Assembly: GCF_001303895.1 (NCBI RefSeq)
Contig: NZ_LJSD01000011.1
Coordinates: forward strand, 372,001 to 436,000
Direction of reading: 5' to 3'
Source: Mesorhizobium sp. 1M-11
GTDB lineage: Bacteria; Pseudomonadota; Alphaproteobacteria; Rhizobiales; Rhizobiaceae
DNA length: 64,000 nucleotides
A program made the position numbers and the translations under genes. A model generated the notes under the pieces. That model searched no databases and was not told the origin of the DNA. It saw only the letters and a program-made list of their open reading frames with translations. Shown here piece by piece: positions 35,103 to 45,237 of the stretch (position 1 is its first letter; every line of letters starts with the position of its first letter).

Positions 35103-37274
35103 TCAGCCGGCGATCTTCGAAAAATCGGCGACGCGATCCGTGGCCGCGCGTATGCGCGAAAGCAGCGCCAGCCGGTTCGCCCGGACGGCCGCGTCGTCAT
35201 CATTGACCAGCACCTTATCGAAGAAGGTGTCGACCGGCTCGCGCAGGGTGCTCAGCGCCACCATGGCGCCGGAAAAGTCTTCCTTGCCAATGGCTTCGCC
35301 AGCCTGGGCTTCGGCCTGGCCGATCGCGCCGAACAGTGTTTTCTCCGCATCGTCGCGGAACAGCGTCGGATCGACGGCAGCAGCCACAGCCGTGCCCTTC
35401 TTTTCCTCGGCGGCGAGAATGTTGGCGGCGCGCTTGGTGCCGGCGAGCAGGTTCTTGCCGTCCTCGGTGTCGAGCAGCTTGCCGAGCGCCTCGACACGGC
35501 GCACGACGGTCAGCAGGTCGTCGGCATCCGGCGTGATGACGGCATCGATCAGATCGTGCCGTGCGCCCTGGTCACGCAGATAGACCTTCAGGCGGTCGTG
35601 GAAGAAGGAAAGAAGGTCCGAGGCCCAGTTGTCAGCCAAATCCGGCGTCGTGCCAGTTGCCCTGGCTCTGTTAGCTTCCGCAAAGGCCTTGCGAAGTCCC
35701 AATCGTGCTCCATTTTCGATCAGAATCCTGATTACGCCCAGAGCTGCGCGGCGCAAAGCATAAGGGTCCTTGGAGCCCGTCGGCTTCTCGTCGATAGCCC
35801 AGAACCCGACAAGCGTGTCGAGCTTGTCGGCCAGCGCCACCGAAACCGAAACCGGGTCGATCGGCACGCGGTCGGACGGTCCCTGCGGCTTGTAGTGCTC
35901 CTCGATCGCTGCCGCGACGGAGGCGTTCTCACCCTGCAGCAGTGCGTATTTGCGCCCCATCGCACCCTGCAGCTCAGGGAATTCGCCCACCACCTCGGTC
36001 TGCAGATCGGCCTTGGCCAAAACGGCAGCACGCCCGGCCAACGCGGGGTCAGCGCCGACCGCCGGTGCTATTTCGCGCGCAAGCTTGCGGATGCGCGCGA
36101 CGCGCTCGCCCTGCGTGCCCAGCTTGGCATGGAAGGTGACATCGAGATGGTCCAGTCGTGCCATGCGCTGGTCGAGCGGCTTGGCCAAATCGAGAGCGAA
36201 CTTCGCTGCCGAGCCCTCCAGGGCGCCGAGGTCCGGCAGGTCGCCCTGGTCGGTGTTCCAGAAATAGAGCGCGTCCGACAGGCGCGCGCGCACCACCTTG
36301 CCGTTGCCATGCGCGATTTCGGCACCGCCGTCCTTCGCCTCGATGTTGGCGGTGAGGATGAAGCGGCTGGAGAGGTTTTCCGCCTCGCCCTGCGGACGGG
36401 TGACGAAACACTTCTGGTTGGCGCGAATGGTCAGGCGGATCACCTCGGGTGGGATCGCCAGGAAAGCCTGTTCGAATGCGCCCATCAGCACGACCGGCCA
36501 TTCGACCAGGCCCGAGACTTCCTCGAGCAGCCCTTCGTCCTCGACCAGATCCAGCCCGTTGGCGAAGGCCAGGTTGCGGGCATCGGCCAGAATGATCTCC
36601 TTGCGGCGTTCGGCGTCGATGACGACCTTGGCGCTCTCAAGCTTCGCCGAATAGTCGTCGAAGCGTTTGACCGTAATGACCCCGGGCGCATGGAAGCGGT
36701 GGCCGTAGGTGATATTGCCGGAGCGGATGCCGTCGACCTCGAAATCGACCACCACCGGCTCCTCGGTTTCCGGCCCGAAGGTGCAGACGATGGACTGCAA
36801 CGGGCGAACCCAGCGCAGCGAACCGGGCTTGGCCGATGCTGGTCCCCAGCGCATCGACTTAGGCCAGGGAAAGCCGCGGATGATTGCCGGCACCAGCTCG
36901 GCGATCACTTCTTCCGCGGCGCGACCTGGCTTGGAGATATGGGCGACATAGAAATCGCCCTTCTTCGGATCGGCATGGACATGCGCGTCGGCGACAGAGG
37001 CCAGGCCCGCCTTGCGCAGGAACCCCTGGATTGCCTGTTCCGGCGCCTTCGTGGACGGGCCCTTGATCTCCTCGCGCACATCCTTGGAGCGCGCGGTGAG
37101 CCCACGGATGTCGAGCGCCAGACGTCGCGGCGTCCAATATTCGCGTGCCGCCTCATAGGTGAGACCCGCCTCGACCAGACCGTCGGTCAGCATCTTCTTC
37201 AGATCACCGGCGGCCTTCCTCTGCATGCGAGCAGGGATTTCCTCGGAACGTAGTTCAAGAAGCAGATCGGGCAT
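35103..37274 (-). CDS. glyS: Glycine-tRNA ligase beta subunit
   Basis: A 723-residue beta subunit of the heterotetrameric bacterial glycyl-tRNA synthetase, which binds tRNA-Gly. It begins [18 protein letters not shown], the usual family start, and has a normal length with the C-terminal anticodon-binding (DALR-like) region. The ATG at 37274 is used; an upstream in-frame codon adds 13 atypical residues. It is on the same strand as glyQ but separated from it by 389 bases. Confidence 0.97.
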   Translation of the reverse strand: MPDLLLELRSEEIPARMQRKAAGDLKKMLTDGLVEAGLTYEAAREYWTPRRLALDIRGLTARSKDVREEIKGPSTKAPEQAIQGFLRKAGLASVADAHVHADPKKGDFYVAHISKPGRAAEEVIAELVPAIIRGFPWPKSMRWGPASAKPGSLRWVRPLQSIVCTFGPETEEPVVVDFEVDGIRSGNITYGHRFHAPGVITVKRFDDYSAKLESAKVVIDAERRKEIILADARNLAFANGLDLVEDEGLLEEVSGLVEWPVVLMGAFEQAFLAIPPEVIRLTIRANQKCFVTRPQGEAENLSSRFILTANIEAKDGGAEIAHGNGKVVRARLSDALYFWNTDQGDLPDLGALEGSAAKFALDLAKPLDQRMARLDHLDVTFHAKLGTQGERVARIRKLAREIAPAVGADPALAGRAAVLAKADLQTEVVGEFPELQGAMGRKYALLQGENASVAAAIEEHYKPQGPSDRVPIDPVSVSVALADKLDTLVGFWAIDEKPTGSKDPYALRRAALGVIRILIENGARLGLRKAFAEANRARATGTTPDLADNWASDLLSFFHDRLKVYLRDQGARHDLIDAVITPDADDLLTVVRRVEALGKLLDTEDGKNLLAGTKRAANILAAEEKKGTAVAAAVDPTLFRDDAEKTLFGAIGQAEAQAGEAIGKEDFSGAMVALSTLREPVDTFFDKVLVNDDDAAVRANRLALLSRIRAATDRVADFSKIAG

Positions 37275-37478
37275 GGTCGGTCTCAAACGGGAAAGCTGGC
37301 GCGGCAATAGCAAGTCGCCCGCGCGCTGTCACCCTTAGTACGAAACAACGGGCGAATGAAAATTTCGATGGCCATGTCGGGATGCGGCCCACTCACCCGT
37401 CCTAGGAGCACAACGACATCATCGAAACACAGCGCTGAAGCGGTCGACGCTCAGACGGGAAACTATTGGCCGAAAACC

Positions 37479-37661
37479 ATGAGAACGGCATCGACATTGC
37501 TTCAGGTCATCGCGCTCAGCGCCTGCTTCGTCAATCAGGTCGAAGCGCCAGCCGAATTCCGGATGCCCGGCGTGCGCCAAGCCTTGAAAACCATCGCCGG
37601 GCCGGATCGCCAGTCGCTATTTGCAGCAGTCGTCGATGCCGAGCTGGTCGACGAGATGTAA
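37479..37661 (+). CDS. Possible small exported protein antisense to the glyQ-glyS spacer
   Basis: A 60-residue reading frame on the plus strand in the 389-base gap between glyS and glyQ. From about 37500 its codon third positions are strongly G/C, as in real genes of this genome. It starts with a hydrophobic segment (TLLQVIALSACFV) like a short signal peptide. There is no clear ribosome site and I recognise no family. The rest of the gap (37275-37478) holds nothing else that I can support. The two glycyl-tRNA synthetase genes would normally be closer. Confidence 0.35.
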   Translation: MRTASTLLQVIALSACFVNQVEAPAEFRMPGVRQALKTIAGPDRQSLFAAVVDAELVDEM

Positions 37662-37663
37662 GA

Positions 37664-38608
37664 TCAGGCGGCCAGCCCTCCAGCCTCGGTCAGCAGGAAC
37701 GCCTCGCCGCAAGCCTTGGCCAGATTGCGCACGCGCAGGATGTAGCTCTGGCGTTCGGTGACCGAGATCACGCCGCGCGCGTCGAGCAGGTTGAAGACGT
37801 GGCTGGCCTTGATGCATTGATCATAAGCCGGGAACACCATCCTGTGCATGGCGACATTGGCGTTGGCGCCAGGCGCGCCGGCGTCCAGCAACGCCTTGCA
37901 CTCGGCTTCCGCATCCTCGAAATGGCGCAGCAACATGGCCGTATTGGCATGCTCGAAATTGTGCCGCGAATATTCCTGCTCGGCCTGCAGGAAGACCTCG
38001 CCATAAGAAACGCGCTCCGGTCCTTCCATGCCGTTGAAGTTCAGGTCGTAGACGTTGTCGACGCCCTGCACATACATGGCAAGCCGCTCCAACCCGTAGG
38101 TCAGTTCGCCGGCGACCGGCGCGCATTCGATGCCGCAGACCTGCTGAAAATAGGTGAACTGCGACACTTCCATGCCGTCGCACCAGCACTCCCAGCCGAG
38201 CCCCCAGGCGCCCAGCGTCGGACTTTCCCAATCGTCCTCGACGAAGCGGATATCGTGCAGCAGCGGATCGATGCCGATCGCCTTCAGCGAGCCGAGGTAG
38301 AGCTCCTGCAGGTTCGACGGATTCGGCTTCAGGATGACCTGATACTGGTAATAATGCTGCAGCCGGTTCGGGTTCTCGCCATAACGGCCATCCTTCGGGC
38401 GACGCGACGGCTGCACATAGGCGGCATTCCAGCGGCGCGGTCCGAGCGCACGCAGTGTCGTGGCCGGATGGAAGGTACCTGCCCCCACTTCCATGTCGTA
38501 TGGCTGCAGGATGACGCAGCCATGCGCAGCCCAATAGTTATGCAACGTCAGGATCAGACCCTGGAACGAGCGCTTGGGGTCCAGATTGGCGGGAAGTTCG
38601 GCGGTCAC
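37664..38608 (-). CDS. glyQ: Glycine-tRNA ligase alpha subunit
   Basis: A 314-residue catalytic subunit that forms glycyl-adenylate and charges tRNA-Gly with GlyS. Family stretches are [36 protein letters not shown] and [19 protein letters not shown]. The start is GTG at 38608 with GAGG upstream; longer in-frame starts add residues not found in the family. It is transcribed toward the glyS gene across a 389-base gap. Confidence 0.97.
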   Translation of the reverse strand: MTAELPANLDPKRSFQGLILTLHNYWAAHGCVILQPYDMEVGAGTFHPATTLRALGPRRWNAAYVQPSRRPKDGRYGENPNRLQHYYQYQVILKPNPSNLQELYLGSLKAIGIDPLLHDIRFVEDDWESPTLGAWGLGWECWCDGMEVSQFTYFQQVCGIECAPVAGELTYGLERLAMYVQGVDNVYDLNFNGMEGPERVSYGEVFLQAEQEYSRHNFEHANTAMLLRHFEDAEAECKALLDAGAPGANANVAMHRMVFPAYDQCIKASHVFNLLDARGVISVTERQSYILRVRNLAKACGEAFLLTEAGGLAA

Positions 38609-38736
38609 GGCGGCCTCGACAGGGAGCTGCAGGATGCGCCACTCCCTAGTGCCGAGGGGGGAGGGCGTCAAGGCGACGAGCCAGTTACAAGACACTGGAA
38701 GTCAAAGAGACGATGCGATCGGAACAGGGCCACCTC

Positions 38737-38763
38737 TTGGAAGGCCCGCACGAGGCCTTCCAA
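38737..38763 (-). terminator. Hairpin after the TPR gene
   Basis: TTGGAAGGCC pairs with GGCCTTCCAA over 10 bases with a 7-base loop, 20 bases beyond the TPR gene's stop. It probably separates this transcript from glyQ. Confidence 0.6.
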
Positions 38764-38782
38764 TTCGCTGTGCCGACCCAGC

Positions 38783-40549
38783 TCAGCCCTTCGGGGCTAT
38801 CGGCTTGGGTTTCGGCGCTTCCTGGGCGGTCTTGTTCTCGAGCGGCGGCAGGCCCTTGAGCAGTTTCTGCTCGACGGAGGCCAGCACATCGGGCTCGGGC
38901 TTCAGGTCGCGCGCGTGACGCCACTGGAAGGTCGCTTCCAGCTTGCGGCCGACACGCCAGTAGACGTCGCCCAGATGGTCGTTCAGCACCGGATCTTCCG
39001 GCTTCAGCTGCACGGCGCGCTCCATTTCGCGCACGGCGTCGTCGTAGCGGCCAAGCTTGTAGTACGCCCAGCCCAGAGAATCGACGATGTAGCCGTCGCT
39101 CGGCCGCAGTTCCGCGGCCTTCTTGATCATGTTCAGCGCTTCCTTGAGGTTGGTGCCCATGTCCACCCAGGAATAACCCAGGTAGTTCAGCACCTGCGGC
39201 TGGTTCGGATAGAGCTCCAGCGCCTTACGGAAATTCGGCTCGGCCTTCGGCCATTCCTTGATCCGTTCATAGGCGATACCGCGCTGATAGAAGATGTTCC
39301 AGTCAGCCTTGGTCGGCGTTTTCAATACCGCGACCGCCTTGTCGAAGAGCTCCGCGGCCGATCGGAAATCCTGCTTGGAAGCGTAAACGCCGCCCAGAGC
39401 CAGATAACCGCGCATGTCTTCCGGATTGGCCTCGACGAGAACCTTCAGTTGCTTGATCGCTTCGTCATTGCGGCCGAGATCGGCCAGGTTCAGGCCGGTC
39501 TGCAGCTCCGAGACTTCCTTCAGCGGCGAGGAAGCGGGGATGCGGCGGTAGAAATCGATGGCGCGATCGCCGTCCTTCAGTTGCTCGGCCACAGCGGCCA
39601 ATTGCACCAGAACCACGTCGCTGTCGGGCTTCAGTGCCAGCGCATATTCGAGATACAGGCGCACGAAAGGTTCGCCGCCACCGCGGTTGAGCGCGGTGGC
39701 CAGGTTGAGCAGGATCTCGGATGAGCCTTCCGACGGATTCGCAACCAGCGGCTCCGGCTTCTCGCCCTTGCTGATCTTGTCGCGCAGCGAGACGATCTCG
39801 ATCTTGCCCGGGCCGAACTCTTCCGCCTGTTTCAGCACCGAAAGCGCCTTGTCCTTGTCACCCTTGCGGGCAAGGAAGGTTGCGTAGGCCTGCGCAGCGC
39901 GCATCCAGGTTTCAGGTGCGGCTCCCCCGGCAGAGGTGTTGCCGATCGCCTCGGCGTAGGCGGCGTCAGCCTTATCGGTCTGCCCTGCCGCGTCGGCGAT
40001 CAGCGCACGATGATAGGCCTTGAACAGGTCGAACCATTCCGGCCCTTCCAGCTTGCCGACATAGTCCATGGCGTCGGTGCCCTGGCCGGCACCCTGCATG
40101 GCCCAGCCGGTCATGACGCCACAGATCAGCTTGTCGAGATCCGCGCCAAGCGAAAGCTTCAGCCAATACTGTGCCTTGGCGAAGTCCTTCTTCTTGAAGC
40201 TGTCGACCGCCAGCGCCAGACGTGAGAAGCGCTCGATGTCCGGCACTTCCTTCAGCTTGTCGGCATAGGGCAGCGATTCCTCGAAGCGGCCCTGGGCGAT
40301 CAGTGAGAGCATCAGGCTTTGCTGAAGCTGCGTATCCTCGGGCGCGAAGGCCAGCGCCTGCTTGTAATAGTTGATGGCGTTGTCGAGATCGTTGTCGTTT
40401 TCGGCGACCCTGGCCGACAGATAGGCCCCGGAAAAGGAGTTGATTTCGACAGGTGCCGATGCCTGCGCAGCAAACCCGGACTGCGTCTGGGCCGCAAGGC
40501 CAGCGAGAATGGCCAGGCTCGAAAGCCAGCGAGCACGTCTTTGCCGCAT
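38783..40549 (-). CDS. Large exported TPR-repeat protein
   Basis: A 588-residue periplasmic or envelope protein. The signal peptide ends near residue 28 (GFAAQA). Most of the rest is tetratricopeptide-like helical repeats, clearest at residues about 370-540: DWNIFYQRGIAYERIKEWPK, NYLGYSWVDMG, DSLGWAYYKLGRYDDA and LGDVYWRVGRKLEA. The C-terminus is Lys/Pro-rich. Such proteins act as assembly scaffolds; no partner is evident from the neighbours, which are glyQ downstream and the divergent-side ispB upstream. The 277 bases before it include an imperfect palindrome near 40575 and no gene. Confidence 0.88.
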   Translation of the reverse strand: MRQRRARWLSSLAILAGLAAQTQSGFAAQASAPVEINSFSGAYLSARVAENDNDLDNAINYYKQALAFAPEDTQLQQSLMLSLIAQGRFEESLPYADKLKEVPDIERFSRLALAVDSFKKKDFAKAQYWLKLSLGADLDKLICGVMTGWAMQGAGQGTDAMDYVGKLEGPEWFDLFKAYHRALIADAAGQTDKADAAYAEAIGNTSAGGAAPETWMRAAQAYATFLARKGDKDKALSVLKQAEEFGPGKIEIVSLRDKISKGEKPEPLVANPSEGSSEILLNLATALNRGGGEPFVRLYLEYALALKPDSDVVLVQLAAVAEQLKDGDRAIDFYRRIPASSPLKEVSELQTGLNLADLGRNDEAIKQLKVLVEANPEDMRGYLALGGVYASKQDFRSAAELFDKAVAVLKTPTKADWNIFYQRGIAYERIKEWPKAEPNFRKALELYPNQPQVLNYLGYSWVDMGTNLKEALNMIKKAAELRPSDGYIVDSLGWAYYKLGRYDDAVREMERAVQLKPEDPVLNDHLGDVYWRVGRKLEATFQWRHARDLKPEPDVLASVEQKLLKGLPPLENKTAQEAPKPKPIAPKG

Positions 40550-40826
40550 CGTATTCCTTTCTGGCGGGCGCCTCCCCTGCTTAAGCGGGGATCGCCAAGA
40601 ATCCTTCTTTCCGGCAAAGCATGGCCTTTTTGGGGTCGCGCATCAATCCGGATCGCGGTCACAATGCGGACATCGCCTTAACAAAGCATGGCTGCCGATG
40701 AGGTCGCTCGTACTGAGGAATGGCTGCCGCGCCGGCGATCGTCGCATGCGGTTGCCGCGCTTACCATGAAATAAATCACGTGAGGCTCTGTTCGCAGCCT
40801 TCAGGGCCGTCAATTCAACCGTCGGC

Positions 40827-41843
40827 TCAATTCACGCGGCTGATGCAGAAATCGATGACGTCGATCAGCGCCGTCTTCTGAGGGGTTTCCTCAAGCGGCG
40901 CCAGCGCATCGCGGGCGATCTCGCCGAAGTGACGGGCGCGGCCAATCGTGTCGGAGATAGCGCCATGGCGTGTCATCAGACCGATCGCCTTTTCGAGACC
41001 GGCATCGTCAGCCACGTTCTCCTCGATGGCGCGCTTCCAGAAGGCTCGCTCGGTCGAGGTACCCCGCCGATAGGCAAGGATCACCGGCAGCGTCACCTTG
41101 CCTTCGCGGAAATCGTCGCCGACATTCTTGCCGAGGTCCTTCGAGGAGCCGCCATAGTCCAGCGCATCGTCGATAAGCTGGAAGGCAAGCCCGAGATTCA
41201 TGCCATAGGAACGCAGCGCGGCACGATCGGTACGCGAAGCTCCTGCGATCACCGGACCGACCTCGGCCGCGGCCGAGAACAGCGCGGCGGTCTTCGCCTT
41301 GATGACAGAGAAATGCTCGTCCTCGGTGGTGTCGAGATTCTTGGCGGCAGCAAGCTGCATGACCTCACCCTCCGCGATGATCGAAGCCGCCGAGGAGAGG
41401 ATATCAAGCGCATCCAGCGAGCCGACATCGACCATCATGCGAAAAGCCTGGCCGAGCAGGAAGTCGCCGACCAGCACGCTTGCCTGGTTGCCCCAGATCA
41501 TGCGCGCCGTCTTCTTGCCGCGCCGCATGCCGCTTTCGTCGACAACGTCGTCGTGCAGAAGGGTGGCGGTGTGCATGAACTCGACGCTGGTCGCCAGCTT
41601 GACGTGACCGTCACCGGAATATCCGAACATCTGGGCTGCGGCGAGCGTCAGCATCGGCCTCAGCCGCTTGCCGCCTGACGAAATCAGGTGATTGGCAACC
41701 TCCGGGATCATCTGCACGTCGGAGCCGGCCTTGGAAAGGATCAACTCGTTGACGCGACCCATGTCCGACGCCGTCAGATCAATCAGGTCCTTGATCGAAG
41801 CAGCTTCCCGCTTTCCGCCTTCGAGGTTGAGAACAACACCCAC
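40827..41843 (-). CDS. ispB: Polyprenyl (octa/decaprenyl) diphosphate synthase
   Basis: A 338-residue all-helical prenyltransferase that builds the long isoprenoid tail of ubiquinone. Both Asp-rich motifs are present: the first at residues 98-102 (DDVVD in LLHDDVVDESGMRRGKK) and the second as LIDDALDY. GGKRLRPML precedes them. The start is GTG at 41843 with GGGAG 7 bases upstream. Rhizobia mostly make Q10, so the product is probably decaprenyl diphosphate (inference). It is divergent from the plus-strand cluster at 42 kb and supplies UbiA. Confidence 0.94.
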   Translation of the reverse strand: MGVVLNLEGGKREAASIKDLIDLTASDMGRVNELILSKAGSDVQMIPEVANHLISSGGKRLRPMLTLAAAQMFGYSGDGHVKLATSVEFMHTATLLHDDVVDESGMRRGKKTARMIWGNQASVLVGDFLLGQAFRMMVDVGSLDALDILSSAASIIAEGEVMQLAAAKNLDTTEDEHFSVIKAKTAALFSAAAEVGPVIAGASRTDRAALRSYGMNLGLAFQLIDDALDYGGSSKDLGKNVGDDFREGKVTLPVILAYRRGTSTERAFWKRAIEENVADDAGLEKAIGLMTRHGAISDTIGRARHFGEIARDALAPLEETPQKTALIDVIDFCISRVN

Positions 41844-41996
41844 GCCAAAACTCCCGTCCGCCGCGTCACGCACGCTGCCTTGATTGGACTCTAGCGGCGC
41901 GAGCGCATACGGCAAGTGGCGAATTGGCGCGGATTGCGCAAGAGGGTGCTCGAGCAAACCGTTTACATCGTTGATCCAAGCTGCGATTTTGCCGCC

Positions 41997-42221
41997 ATGA
42001 TCGAGCTCATCCGCACCAACGATGCCGTTGTCATCTCCTTTGTCGAATCGCTGATGCGCGATGCCGGCATAGGCTTTCTCACCGCCGATCAGAACATGAG
42101 TGTGCTGGACGGTTCGATCGGCATCCTGCCTCGTCGGATATTGGTCGATGACGAGCAGATCGAGGAAGCCCGCCGCATCCTTACTGACGCCGGCATCGCC
42201 CACGAAATCCGCCGGACATGA
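41997..42221 (+). CDS. DUF2007 family small protein
   Basis: A 74-residue protein of the DUF2007 (putative signal-transducing) family: MIELIRTNDAVVISFVESLM followed by a central ILPRRILVDDEQIEEARRIL. The fold is PII-like in related families; no function is established. Its stop overlaps the start of the methyltransferase gene by 4 bases (ATGA), so the two are translationally coupled. Confidence 0.85.
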   Translation: MIELIRTNDAVVISFVESLMRDAGIGFLTADQNMSVLDGSIGILPRRILVDDEQIEEARRILTDAGIAHEIRRT

Positions 42222-43009
42222 CAGCGGCTGAACCGGCGGCCGCGCCCAGGCATACGATCGACGCCTTCCATCGCGGCCGCTTCTGGCTGGTGCAACCGGC
42301 CGATGGCGGACACCGCGCCGGCATGGACGCCATGATGCTGGCCGCCGCCGTGCCGACAGGTTTTGCCGGCCTGCTTGCCGATTTCGGCGCCGGTGCCGGC
42401 GCTGCCGGGCTCGCTGTTGTTTCGCGTTGCGAGAGCGCGAAGGCGACCTTGGTCGAACGTTCGCCCGAAATGGCAGCCTTCGCGGAAGCATCCCTGGCGC
42501 ATCCGGCCAACCAGCATCTCAGCGACCGGGTGACAGTGCTGCGCGCCGACGTCACGCTGACCGGCAAAGAGAGAGGAGCTGCCGGGCTCCCCGACAATCG
42601 ATTCGACTTCATCATCATGAATCCGCCCTTCAATGCCGGCGAGGACCGCGCGACGCCCAATGCGTTGCGGCGCGAGGCGCATGTCATGGCAGACGGACTG
42701 TTTGAAGCCTGGGTGCGTAGCGCCGCCGCCGTGGTCAAGCCGCGTGGCGGCATCGCGATCATCGCGCGGCCAGAATCCCTGGCAGCGATCCTCGAGGCCT
42801 TGGCCGGCCGTTTCGGCAACGCGGATATCGTGCCGGTGCATCCGCGCGCCGATCAGCCGGCCATCCGTATCGTCGTCCGTGGCTTTCTCGGCGCGCGCGG
42901 CAAGCTGGCGTTAAGGCCGCCGCTCATCCTGCACGAGGCCACTGCCAAAGGTCTTTTGCCGCGGGCCGACGCCATCAGCAACGGAACCGCCACGCTTTTC
43001 GGAGATTGA
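42218..43009 (+). CDS. SAM-dependent methyltransferase of the TrmN6/HemK-like N6-adenine group
   Basis: A 263-residue class I methyltransferase. The SAM loop DFGAGAGAAGLAVVSR (about residues 55-70) and the NPPF motif (residues 135-138, MNPPFNAGED) mark an N-methyltransferase acting on a planar amine, most like TrmN6, which modifies A37 of tRNA1(Val). The DUF2007 gene overlaps its start. The following S49 gene begins after a 173-base repeat region. Confidence 0.9.
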   Translation: MTAAEPAAAPRHTIDAFHRGRFWLVQPADGGHRAGMDAMMLAAAVPTGFAGLLADFGAGAGAAGLAVVSRCESAKATLVERSPEMAAFAEASLAHPANQHLSDRVTVLRADVTLTGKERGAAGLPDNRFDFIIMNPPFNAGEDRATPNALRREAHVMADGLFEAWVRSAAAVVKPRGGIAIIARPESLAAILEALAGRFGNADIVPVHPRADQPAIRIVVRGFLGARGKLALRPPLILHEATAKGLLPRADAISNGTATLFGD

Positions 43010-43053
43010 CCTTCATTCACCATTGCCGTCTTGCGGCGAATGCCTACATGCCA

Positions 43054-43150
43054 TTAGAGCGCCGCGCGTCCTTTTGGACGCGCAAAGGACGCTCTAACAC
43101 TTTGAATTTGCGTATGATCCTTTCCGAAAATCGGTTCCGATTTTCGGGGT
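43054..43150. repeat. Composite palindromic intergenic repeat
   Basis: Two hairpin modules. The first has the outer arms TTAGAGC (43054-43060) and GCTCTAA (43091-43097) and a nested 8-base stem GCGCGTCC (43064-43071) with GGACGCGC (43076-43083). The second is the perfect 11-base palindrome CCGAAAATCGG-TT-CCGATTTTCGG (43124-43147), which matches the core of the repeat at 23035-23082. It lies directly before the S49 peptidase start, so it may affect its translation. Confidence 0.75.
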
Positions 43151-43182
43151 CATGCGCTAGCCCAACCGGAGAACCACATCCC

Positions 43183-44046
43183 GTGCGTCGCCTTTTCAAC
43201 CGCATCCTGCCGAGATCCTGGCGCTCCACCGATGTCGTCGTACCCGTTATCCGGCTGCATGGCACGATCATGGCCAGCGGCAGCCCGCTCAGGCAGAACC
43301 TTTCGCTGGCTTCCACGGTCGGCTTGATCGAAAAGGCCTTTTCCTTTTCTGGCCCCGCCGTTGCGATCTCGATCAACTCACCCGGCGGTTCCCCCGTGCA
43401 GTCGCGGCTGATCCACAAGCGCATTCGTGACCTGGCCACGGAGAAAAACAAGAAGGTCTTTGTGTTCGTGGAGGACGTGGCTGCTTCCGGCGGCTACATG
43501 ATCGCCGTCGCCGCCGACGAGATCATCGCCGATCCTTCCTCGATCGTCGGTTCGATCGGTGTCATTTCCGGCACATTCGGCTTCACCGACCTGATAAAGA
43601 AGATCGGCGTGGAGCGCCGTGTGCACACCGCCGGCAAAAACAAATCTTCGATGGATCCATTCCAGCCCGAAAAGAAGGAAGACGTCGAACGGCTGAAAAT
43701 GCTGATGCTGGAACTGCACGAGACGTTCATCGATCTGGTCAAGGAACGGCGCGGCGCAAGGTTGAAGGATGACCCGGATCTGTTCACCGGCTTGTTCTGG
43801 ACCGGCAAGAAGGGCTTTGAACTGGGTCTCGTCGACGGGCTCGGTGACATGCGCAGTACGCTCAGGGAGCGTTTCGGCCCGAAGACGCAACTCAAGCTCG
43901 TCACCCAGTCACGCGGGCTGTTCAGCCGTTTCGGCCTGTTCGGCTCATCCGGCGGCTTCACCGCTCCAGCTTTGGCCGCCGCCGGTGTCGATGCGCTTTT
44001 CGATGCGGCGGAAGAACGCGCTCTGTGGAGCCGTTTCGGTCTTTGA
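43183..44046 (+). CDS. S49 family serine peptidase (SppA-like signal peptide peptidase)
   Basis: A 287-residue short SppA-type peptidase, which degrades cleaved signal peptides in the membrane. The catalytic Ser is S102 in VAASGGYMIAVAADEI, and the Lys general base is about K152-K154 (AGKNKSSMD); NSPGGSP is the oxyanion loop. Residues 1-30 lack a classic signal peptide. The start is GTG at 43183 with GGAGAA about 11 bases upstream; in-frame codons further upstream run through the palindromic repeat and are rejected. Confidence 0.9.
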   Translation: MRRLFNRILPRSWRSTDVVVPVIRLHGTIMASGSPLRQNLSLASTVGLIEKAFSFSGPAVAISINSPGGSPVQSRLIHKRIRDLATEKNKKVFVFVEDVAASGGYMIAVAADEIIADPSSIVGSIGVISGTFGFTDLIKKIGVERRVHTAGKNKSSMDPFQPEKKEDVERLKMLMLELHETFIDLVKERRGARLKDDPDLFTGLFWTGKKGFELGLVDGLGDMRSTLRERFGPKTQLKLVTQSRGLFSRFGLFGSSGGFTAPALAAAGVDALFDAAEERALWSRFGL

Positions 44047-44128
44047 AAAGCCACGAGAACGGTCTACGATGATGACTTGCCCGACCCGAACGTCTGCCAC
44101 CGAGGACCATTGAGGGAGGAGTTTCGAT

Positions 44129-44314
44129 ATGCCACAGATCATCTTCTTCATCGTCATCGGCGTCGTCGCTTATGTTGGATACCGCTCCTTCATCAAGGAG
44201 GCTGAACGCGTGACCGCCAAGGTGCGGCGCACCGAGCAGCAACGCGCCAACGGTACGATGGGGACGCTGGTGAAAGACCCCAAGACCGGCGAATACCGGC
44301 TGGCCAAGGATTGA
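44129..44314 (+). CDS. Small single-pass membrane protein
   Basis: A 61-residue protein. Residues 3-19 form a transmembrane helix (IIFFIVIGVVAYVGYRS), and a basic cytoplasmic tail follows ending in TGEYRLAKD. The layout resembles small YtxH/DUF-like membrane proteins; function unknown. A GGGAGGAG site precedes the ATG. Its stop overlaps the TTG start of ispE by 4 bases. Confidence 0.8.
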   Translation: MPQIIFFIVIGVVAYVGYRSFIKEAERVTAKVRRTEQQRANGTMGTLVKDPKTGEYRLAKD

Positions 44315-45237
44315 GCTCCACGGCACTCGACCCCGAATCTGCCGACCATGCCGTGGACGCCCGCCTGGCGCCCGCGAAGGTCAATCTCGCCCTTCATGTC
44401 ACCGGCTTGCGAGCCGACGGCTTTCACACGATCGAAAGTCTCGCCGTGTTCACCCGTTTTGGGGATCGTATCGAAGCACACAGGGCGGATGAGGATCGTT
44501 TCATCGTCTCGGGCCGTTTTGCCGGGCTCGTGCCGACCGACGAAACCAACCTGATCCTCAAGGCACGCGACGCGTTGCGCCGCCACGCCGACCCGAAGAA
44601 TGCACCAGCGGTAGCGATTTCGCTCGAAAAGAACCTGCCCGTAGCTTCCGGTATCGGCGGCGGATCAAGCGATGCTGCGGCGGCATTGCGCGCTCTTGCC
44701 TCGATCTGGAAGCTCGACATCGATGAGATGGAATTGGCGCAGATCGGCTTCTCGCTCGGCGCCGATCTGCCAATGTGCCTCAAGGCACAACCGCTCCTTG
44801 CCCATGGTGCGGGCGAGACGATTTCGACCGTAGCCAAATTCCCGGCGCTCGGACTGGTCATGGTCAATCCAGGCGTTACGGTCGCTACCGCCGATGTGTT
44901 CCGATCGCTTGCCCGCCGCGACAACGAGGTTCTGCCACCGCTGCCGGACGTCATCGACTTCCACAGCCTGCTGGATTGGCTTGAGGCGACACGCAACGAC
45001 CTCGAGCCCGCTGCCGAGACGATCTCGCCGCTGATCGGCAAAGCCCGGGCCGCGCTGCTGCGCGCAGATGCGGCCTTCGCCCGCATGTCGGGTTCGGGCG
45101 CCACCTGTTTCGGCCTGTTCGAGACAGGCAACGTCGCCAAGCGCGCAGCGGCCAGCATCCGCGCGCGGCATCCGGACTGGTTCGTCGCCGCAACGCGGTC
45201 GATGGCATCGGAGGTTCACGAAGTTGAATACGCCTGA
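44311..45237 (+). CDS. ispE: 4-diphosphocytidyl-2-C-methyl-D-erythritol kinase
   Basis: A 308-residue GHMP kinase, the fourth step of the MEP isoprenoid pathway. APAKVNLALHVTG (residues 20-32) is the IspE N-terminal signature and LPVASGIGGGSSDAAAAL (109-126) the ATP loop. The start is TTG overlapping the preceding stop; a GTG at 44353 is a shorter alternative that still keeps the family signature. Overlapping starts and stops with the genes before and after show one operon. Confidence 0.95.
   Translation: MSSTALDPESADHAVDARLAPAKVNLALHVTGLRADGFHTIESLAVFTRFGDRIEAHRADEDRFIVSGRFAGLVPTDETNLILKARDALRRHADPKNAPAVAISLEKNLPVASGIGGGSSDAAAALRALASIWKLDIDEMELAQIGFSLGADLPMCLKAQPLLAHGAGETISTVAKFPALGLVMVNPGVTVATADVFRSLARRDNEVLPPLPDVIDFHSLLDWLEATRNDLEPAAETISPLIGKARAALLRADAAFARMSGSGATCFGLFETGNVAKRAAASIRARHPDWFVAATRSMASEVHEVEYA

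Noticed and set aside
35556..37253. Long plus-strand frame opposite glyS
   Set aside because: Complete overlap with glyS on the other strand and no plausible start signal or domain.
37466..39724. Long plus-strand frame opposite glyQ and the TPR gene
   Set aside because: Antisense to well-supported genes, with no recognisable motif and a composition typical of shadow frames.
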